A stretch of DNA of 8,920 bases from Spirochaeta sp. (lineage in GTDB: Bacteria; Spirochaetota; Spirochaetia; Sphaerochaetales; Sphaerochaetaceae). The stretch is taken from NCBI GenBank assembly GCA_020054965.1, contig JAIMZO010000047.1, positions 1 through 8,920 on the forward strand. Reading direction: 5' to 3'. The notes beneath the pieces are model-generated. The model ran no database searches. It had not been told where the DNA came from and saw nothing but the letters and a program-made list of their open reading frames with translations. Below, in pieces: positions 5,780-8,920 of the stretch. The position numbers and the translations under genes are program-made. The first letter of the stretch is position 1; the number at the start of each line of letters is the position of its first letter.

Positions 5780-5876
5780 GTCGTATCTGTAATGGATACG
5801 TGGATTGAAGCCTTCCCATTGTCCTGTTATCGCCTGATTGCTTAGTCGCACCTCATGTAGGTGCGTGGATTGAACC
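5780..5876 (+). CRISPR. Orphan type I-C-like mini-array: two repeats, one 35-nt spacer
   Basis: Two 30-nt units occur at 5780-5809 and 5845-5874 (period 65). Both begin GTCG and end CGTGGATTGAA, the hallmarks of type I-C repeats, which are usually about 32 nt and end GTGGATTGAAAC or -AAT. The intervening 35 nt (33 if repeats are counted as 32 nt) is a normal I-C spacer length. Repeat 2 has the canonical stem CGCACCT/AGGTGCG. Repeat 1 has CGTATC/GATACG plus a closing T-G, so the stem pairs at positions 5-19 and 7-17 changed from C-G to T-A on both sides, while the loop diverged fully. Orientation by the 3' ATTGAA handle is plus strand. No cas gene is in the window, so this is an isolated unit. 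Confidence 0.7.
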
Positions 5877-5880
5877 AAAA

Positions 5881-5915
5881 CAAGGTAAGAACACGTTAGT
5901 CGTGTTCTTACCTTG
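5881..5915. repeat. Perfect 15-bp inverted repeat immediately downstream of the CRISPR unit
   Basis: CAAGGTAAGAACACG (5881-5895) and CGTGTTCTTACCTTG (5901-5915) are exact reverse complements with a 5-nt loop, TTAGT. It starts 6 nt after repeat 2 ends, where the next spacer would lie. There is no U-tract on either side, so it is not a standard rho-independent terminator. It could end the CRISPR transcript, be a separate RNA hairpin, or be a protein-binding palindrome. Confidence 0.7.
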
Positions 5916-5991
5916 GCTTGCTTGAAGTGCTAGTGGGAGAATTCTTGTGCTGTTGTTGCTTTATCCTTGGATATGTGGCTCATTTGTTAAT

Positions 5992-6020
5992 TTAATCTAC
6001 GCAATATTAGCGTAGATTAA
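5992..6020. repeat. Perfect 11-bp inverted repeat between CRISPR unit and tRNA-Leu
   Basis: TTAATCTACGC (5992-6002) and GCGTAGATTAA (6010-6020) are exact reverse complements around a 7-nt loop (AATATTA). The flanks are AT-rich without a clean T-run. It lies about 100 nt downstream of the tRNA 3' end, so it could stop or stabilise that minus-strand transcript; this is uncertain. Confidence 0.55.
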
Positions 6021-6117
6021 TAAACGTAAATGTTAGTTCAGGGGAGAACTGTATAGTAGGTTTTTGTTAAAGTAACATATTGATAAGATGTTAAGTATAT
6101 ACAATATAATAAATTAG

Positions 6118-6201
6118 TGCCGAAAGCGGGGCTTGAACCCGCACGCCCTTGCGAGCAAGGGATTTTAAGTCCCTTGTGTCTACCAATTCCACCATTTCGG
6201 C
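6118..6201 (-). tRNA. tRNA-Leu (anticodon UAA)
   Basis: The 84-nt gene folds as a class II tRNA. The acceptor stem is GCCGAAA/TTTCGGC with discriminator A (6118). There is a short D arm (GTG/CAC) and an anticodon stem AGGGA/TCCCT with loop CTTAAAA (anticodon TAA at 6167-6165). The long variable arm is GCTC-GCAA-GGGC and the T arm is GCGGG-TTCAAGC-CCCGC. It reads UUA codons. The 3' CCA is not encoded (CTA follows), so it must be added by nucleotidyltransferase. Its 5' end is only 7 nt from the stop of the protein gene at 6209, and no promoter is seen between, so co-transcription is likely. Confidence 0.96.
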
Positions 6202-6208
6202 TGGTTTA

Positions 6209-6682
6209 CTATCTATCATCCTCCGTATCTACCGTACGGGGGAGAACATTTGCCTCTGTCTTGGTCGGTATCAGACGCTTGATAAACGGCTGTACCCCGA
6301 CATAGGTCTTCTGGAACTCATCCTCACTCTCCTTGAGTGCTGCCTGCCAGGCGGCACCAAAGCCAGGACTATTGATCGTCAGTCGATCGACAGCAAGTTG
6401 ATAGACCTGCAAACGAGCAAGTTCCTTCCTGCCTGGTTTCTGTGAATACGTATTCATGGTGATGCGAAGATTCTCATTCTGCTTCTTCAGCTCTTCATTT
6501 TGTTCTTTCAGCTTGGACAGACCTTCGCTTTCCAAGTCCATTCGGTCAGTCAGCATCCGTTTCAGCCGTTCGTTCTCCTTGTTTGCTGCAAGGATTTCCT
6601 TATGCTGTTTGATGGACATGACAACCACGAGGACAATGGCCAGTACTACTCCGATTCCAAGACCGATTAGAAAACTTTCCAT
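6209..6682 (-). CDS. Small membrane-anchored coiled-coil protein of unknown function
   Basis: From the ATG at 6682 the product has 157 residues. It has one N-terminal membrane segment (about residues 4-22, FLIGLGIGVVLAIVLVVVM), then a Lys/Glu-rich coiled coil (about 30-75, including LKEQNEELKKQNENLRI), then a soluble tail with LARLQVYQLAVDRLTINSPGFG. The layout recalls YhcB-like (DUF1043) anchored coiled coils, but no specific motif supports that name. An open extension to 6760 is rejected: AGGAG lies 7 nt before the 6682 ATG, and the extension overlaps a promoter at 6707-6735. The tail is cytoplasmic if the short N terminus is outside. It is probably co-transcribed with tRNA-Leu. Confidence 0.8.
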   Translation of the reverse strand: MESFLIGLGIGVVLAIVLVVVMSIKQHKEILAANKENERLKRMLTDRMDLESEGLSKLKEQNEELKKQNENLRITMNTYSQKPGRKELARLQVYQLAVDRLTINSPGFGAAWQAALKESEDEFQKTYVGVQPFIKRLIPTKTEANVLPRTVDTEDDR

Positions 6683-6706
6683 ACCTATCTCCTCATCACA
6701 GCTCAA

Positions 6707-6735
6707 AAGGTACTGTAAGCGGGCTATTTTGTCAA
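6707..6735 (-). promoter_or_regulatory. Promoter of the 6209-6682 gene and tRNA-Leu
   Basis: A perfect TTGACA (6735-6730) and TACCTT (6712-6707) are separated by 17 bp. The start expected near 6700 leaves an approximately 18-nt leader carrying the AGGAG site. Confidence 0.7.
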
Positions 6736-6738
6736 AGG

Positions 6739-6770
6739 AGAAAGAAGATTGCGGCGCCATTTGGCACCGC
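6739..6770 (-). terminator. Probable terminator of the threonine synthase gene
   Basis: GCGGTGCC-AAAT-GGCGCCGC (6770-6751) gives an 8-bp GC-rich stem with one G-U pair and a tetraloop. A pyrimidine-rich but imperfect T-tract follows (AATCTTCTTTCTCC). It begins 14 nt after the stop codon and precedes the next promoter. Confidence 0.6.
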
Positions 6771-6784
6771 TTTCCCCTGTTTTT

Positions 6785-8008
6785 TTACTTGAAACGATTT
6801 CTGACCGCCTCTTTGCTGTTCTCGATTGCCTCTGGTATGGAGACTTTACCCTCAAAAACAGCCATATCTTTGAAGCCAGTACCGGTAAGCAAGCAGCAAA
6901 CCTCAACATCCTCACCAAACTTCTCTCTAAGCATTTCGCTATCAGCTCTGAGCGCTGCCCATGCACAAGCAGCTGCAGGCTCAACGAAAATACCCGCTTC
7001 CTTGGCAAGCTCAAGCTGTGCATCGAGGATCGATTGGTCGTCTACCTCTGTTGCCCAGCCATTGCTCTCATTGATGTACCTTACCGCCATTCTACCATTG
7101 GCAGGACTCTCTACGCTGATTGAATCAGCACGGGTGGTAGCCTTCGGAAGGTTGGTGAAATCACCGCTCTTCCAAGCGGTGCTGATCGCATTACTCTGCT
7201 TGCTCTGTGCACAAACAAGTTGAGGGACCTTCTCGATCAAACCGGCTTCCTTCAGGTCATAGAAACCCTTGTAAACACCAGCGAATATACAACCATCACC
7301 AACAGGTACATATACCACGTCAGGCACCTTGCGTCCCAGCTGTTCAAACAGCTCGATGGAAACACTCTTCTTTCCTTCGATGGTCATAGGGTTGTAAGCA
7401 GTATTCCTGTTGATCCCTCCGAACTCATCGGTATAAGCGATGGAGAGTGCAAAAGCATCATCATAACTGCCCTTTACCGGAACAACAGTTGCCCCATACA
7501 ACACACTCTGCATCAACTTGTTTACCGGAGCAGTTGCTGGTACAAAGAGCACAATCTCAAGGCCGTAAGCAGCCCCAGCACAACTCATTGCAGCTCCAGC
7601 ATTTCCCGTGGACGCCAAGGCTATCTTATGCTGGTTGTGATACAATGCCTGGGCAGCAATCAATTGACTTGCACGATCCTTGAAGGATCCAGAGGGAAGT
7701 GCACTGTCCAGCTTGCAGACCAGATTCTTCAGTCCGTATTTGGTGGTAAGCCGTTTTGGCCTTGCGACGGGGGTGCCTCCCACAGGATAAACATCCTTGT
7801 CAGGGACCGGGTAGGGGAAGAAATCATACATAGAGACATGGTCCTGCTTTGCAAGTTTCTGTACATCTTCCTTATTCAATTTTACAATGACATTTCCTTT
7901 GGGAAATGAGGTGCCATCATTCTCTTTGGCACAGGTAGGGCATTGATAGAATACCTCATCCGTCTCATAGACTGCACCGCAGTCACAACATTCATAGGTA
8001 AAACGCAT
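6785..8008 (-). CDS. thrC: Threonine synthase-type PLP enzyme
   Basis: Threonine synthase converts O-phospho-L-homoserine to threonine and phosphate with pyridoxal phosphate. The 407-residue protein has an N-terminal zinc-ribbon-like motif (Cys7-X2-Cys10 and Cys23-X2-Cys26), then the fold-type II PLP core: LPSGSFKDRAS (Lys110 should form the internal aldimine), ASTGNAGAA (132-140, cofactor/substrate loop), FVPATAPVNK, and VPVGDGC (234-240). The C-terminal CCLLTGTGFKD is also typical. The start is certain: AGGAGG lies 5 nt upstream. It follows a second PLP enzyme gene by 60 nt that include a terminator-like hairpin. Specificity within the threonine synthase-like group cannot be proven by sequence alone, so a related lyase on another amino acid is possible. 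Confidence 0.87.
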   Translation of the reverse strand: MRFTYECCDCGAVYETDEVFYQCPTCAKENDGTSFPKGNVIVKLNKEDVQKLAKQDHVSMYDFFPYPVPDKDVYPVGGTPVARPKRLTTKYGLKNLVCKLDSALPSGSFKDRASQLIAAQALYHNQHKIALASTGNAGAAMSCAGAAYGLEIVLFVPATAPVNKLMQSVLYGATVVPVKGSYDDAFALSIAYTDEFGGINRNTAYNPMTIEGKKSVSIELFEQLGRKVPDVVYVPVGDGCIFAGVYKGFYDLKEAGLIEKVPQLVCAQSKQSNAISTAWKSGDFTNLPKATTRADSISVESPANGRMAVRYINESNGWATEVDDQSILDAQLELAKEAGIFVEPAAACAWAALRADSEMLREKFGEDVEVCCLLTGTGFKDMAVFEGKVSIPEAIENSKEAVRNRFK

Positions 8009-8025
8009 CGTTCCTCCTCATCAAG

Positions 8026-8053
8026 AAAATGCCGGACACAAGGCCCGGCATTT
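8026..8053 (-). terminator. Terminator-like hairpin between the two PLP enzyme genes
   Basis: AAATGCCGG (8053-8045) and CCGGCATTT (8035-8027) pair over 9 bp around a 9-nt loop and run into TTTT then CTTG. It begins 15 nt after the upstream stop. The thrC Shine-Dalgarno follows within 15 nt, leaving no room for a separate promoter. Read-through or attenuation would set thrC expression. Confidence 0.65.
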
Positions 8054-8068
8054 GTTGCTTTGCTTGAC

Positions 8069-8920
8069 CTATTTGGCCAAGATTTCCTTGTTGAACGACT
8101 CGATCAACTCGTCAATCTGGTCAGCCATCTTTGGAATATCTTTCCAGTAGTTCTTATCATACCATTGTGCATTGATTTCCTCATAGGTCTTGCCCTGCTG
8201 CTCAACCCAAGTATAGTACTTCAGGTTGTGTATAGCCAGACGATCGTAGTAGTTGAGTTCCTTCAGGTTGTCGATACCCTGTGCATGAGCACAACCTGCA
8301 AGTGCGCGGATTGCTGCATGCTCATCAAACTTACCCTGAATTTCATCCTGCTCCTTCAAGCGGGAGGTGTACATCTCTGAGCTGTCGGTAAGGACAGTGA
8401 ATACGACATCGTCTTCGGTAAGCTCGTAGTACTTTGCAACTTTCATGGCTGCCAGTACATTGCCGATACCACTGATGCCATAGAGGTCCAACTCTTCGAT
8501 TTGCTTGGAATCCAAGCCCATTTTCTTGAGGTAATCGATACCAACCGGGTCATTGAACAAGCGGTAGAGATCAATGCAGTCCTGGTCGTCGACAGCAACA
8601 ATCATATCCGTATTCTTTACATTGTGCACCCAAGGGACATGCTTGTCGCCAATTCCTTCGATACGGTGTCCACCAAACCCATTACGGAGGAGCGTTGGGC
8701 ACTGCAGTGCTTCTGCAGCAACAATCTTGATCATGGGATAATGTTCCTTGAGGAAGTCACCTGCCGCCAGGGTGCCACCACTTCCAGTAGCTGAAACATA
8801 CGCATACACATTCTCATCTTTAATACCCTCTTCTTTGAGGACTTCAAGAATGGCAGCTCCAGTTACCTTATAATGCCAGAGGTAGTTGCCGAACTGGTCA
8901 AACTGGTTGAAAATAACAAT
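8069..8920 (-). CDS. Cysteine synthase-like PLP enzyme, C-terminal part (cut by window edge)
   Basis: The last 283 residues are visible; the N-terminal half, including the PLP lysine, lies beyond the window. Visible motifs are NQFDQFGNYLWHYKVTG, YVSATGSGGTLAAGDFLKEH (the Gly-rich phosphate-binding loop) and GGHRIEGIGDKHVP, all matching the cysteine synthase/cystathionine beta-synthase group. The protein carries about 130 residues after the conserved core (from LDLYGISGIGNVLAAMKVAK onward), much longer than ordinary CysK, so it is a paralogous PLP subfamily with uncertain substrate. OrtB-like thiolase subunits are one PLP group with a similarly long form, but I have no specific motif for that. 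It is upstream of thrC on the same strand, suggesting a shared amino-acid pathway. Confidence 0.85.
   Translation of the reverse strand: MVIFNQFDQFGNYLWHYKVTGAAILEVLKEEGIKDENVYAYVSATGSGGTLAAGDFLKEHYPMIKIVAAEALQCPTLLRNGFGGHRIEGIGDKHVPWVHNVKNTDMIVAVDDQDCIDLYRLFNDPVGIDYLKKMGLDSKQIEELDLYGISGIGNVLAAMKVAKYYELTEDDVVFTVLTDSSEMYTSRLKEQDEIQGKFDEHAAIRALAGCAHAQGIDNLKELNYYDRLAIHNLKYYTWVEQQGKTYEEINAQWYDKNYWKDIPKMADQIDELIESFNKEILAK

Larger units (their letters stand above)
5709..6117. other. Gene-free AT-rich stretch with CRISPR repeats and hairpins
   Basis: No open frame of credible coding character is seen here on either strand. It holds the two-repeat CRISPR unit (5780-5876), two strong hairpins (5881-5915 and 5992-6020), a small stem AGTTC/GAACT (6035-6050), and an AT-rich tail (6061-6117) leading to the 3' end of the tRNA. 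Possible -10-like hexamers for plus-strand transcription of the CRISPR unit are TATGAT (5745-5750) and TATAGT (5773-5778). Neither has a good -35 partner. Confidence 0.6.

Noticed and set aside
5899..5926. A possible third, decayed CRISPR repeat (starts GTCG, ends TTGAA)
   Set aside because: It is 28 nt, lies only 24 nt after repeat 2, and its middle is the right arm of the perfect hairpin. The shared ends are short enough to be chance.
6035..6060. Small stem AGTTC/GAACT (6035-6050) followed by a T-run near 6061 as a terminator
   Set aside because: The stem is only 5 bp and the T-run is about 10 nt away, too weak and too distant to call.
6061..6201. tRNA-Leu as an integration site for a mobile island
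   Set aside because: No integrase, no repeat of the tRNA 3' end elsewhere in the window, and no mobile-element gene is visible.
6683..6760. An upstream start at 6760 for the coiled-coil protein
   Set aside because: It would place the consensus promoter and the AGGAG site inside the coding region and put extra residues before the membrane segment.

Overview
The window looks like chromosomal DNA from a spirochaete, most likely Sphaerochaeta or a close relative. The basis is the overall feel of the proteins: the translation cluster followed by a ZapB-like coiled-coil gene, the class II aldolase, and mid-range base composition. No 16S or other marker is present, so the genus is an inference. Nearly all genes are housekeeping and most lie on the minus strand.

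Layout, left to right. 1-1510: the minus-strand operon infC-rpmI-rplT-(ZapB-like coiled-coil gene, cut by the window edge). It is driven by a consensus promoter near 1465-1494, and an inverted repeat flanks the -35 box. 1518-2625: a monocistronic class II fructose-bisphosphate aldolase gene with its own promoter and terminator. 2644-3444: a divergent plus-strand gene for an unrecognised membrane-anchored protein, apparently leaderless. 3434-4222: a TatD-family metal-dependent hydrolase on the minus strand. 4223-4561: a small plus-strand cysteine-motif protein whose start abuts the TatD start in a CATATG palindrome. 4554-5708: a two-domain acyltransferase (NAT_N/GNAT_C type) on the minus strand. 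5709-6117: a 400-bp gene-free stretch with two type I-C-like CRISPR repeats around one spacer, a perfect 15-bp hairpin directly after them, a second 11-bp hairpin, and AT-rich DNA. No cas gene is in view. 6118-6201: tRNA-Leu(UAA), 7 nt downstream of a small membrane/coiled-coil protein gene (6209-6682). 6785-8008: a threonine synthase-type PLP enzyme. 8069-8920: the C-terminal part of a second fold-type II PLP enzyme, separated from the first by a terminator-like hairpin.

How the parts relate. The left operon makes IF3, L35, L20 and probably a division-associated coiled-coil protein. Its leader and its infC-rpmI gap carry RNA structures that could serve autogenous control. The aldolase is central glycolysis/gluconeogenesis. 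The two PLP enzymes on the right form a probable amino-acid metabolism unit with a built-in partial terminator.

The most interesting element is the orphan two-repeat CRISPR unit at 5780-5876. Its two repeats differ in stem sequence but keep base pairing through compensatory changes, so the RNA hairpin may be under selection. This could be a relic mini-array or a dedicated crRNA-like regulatory RNA.
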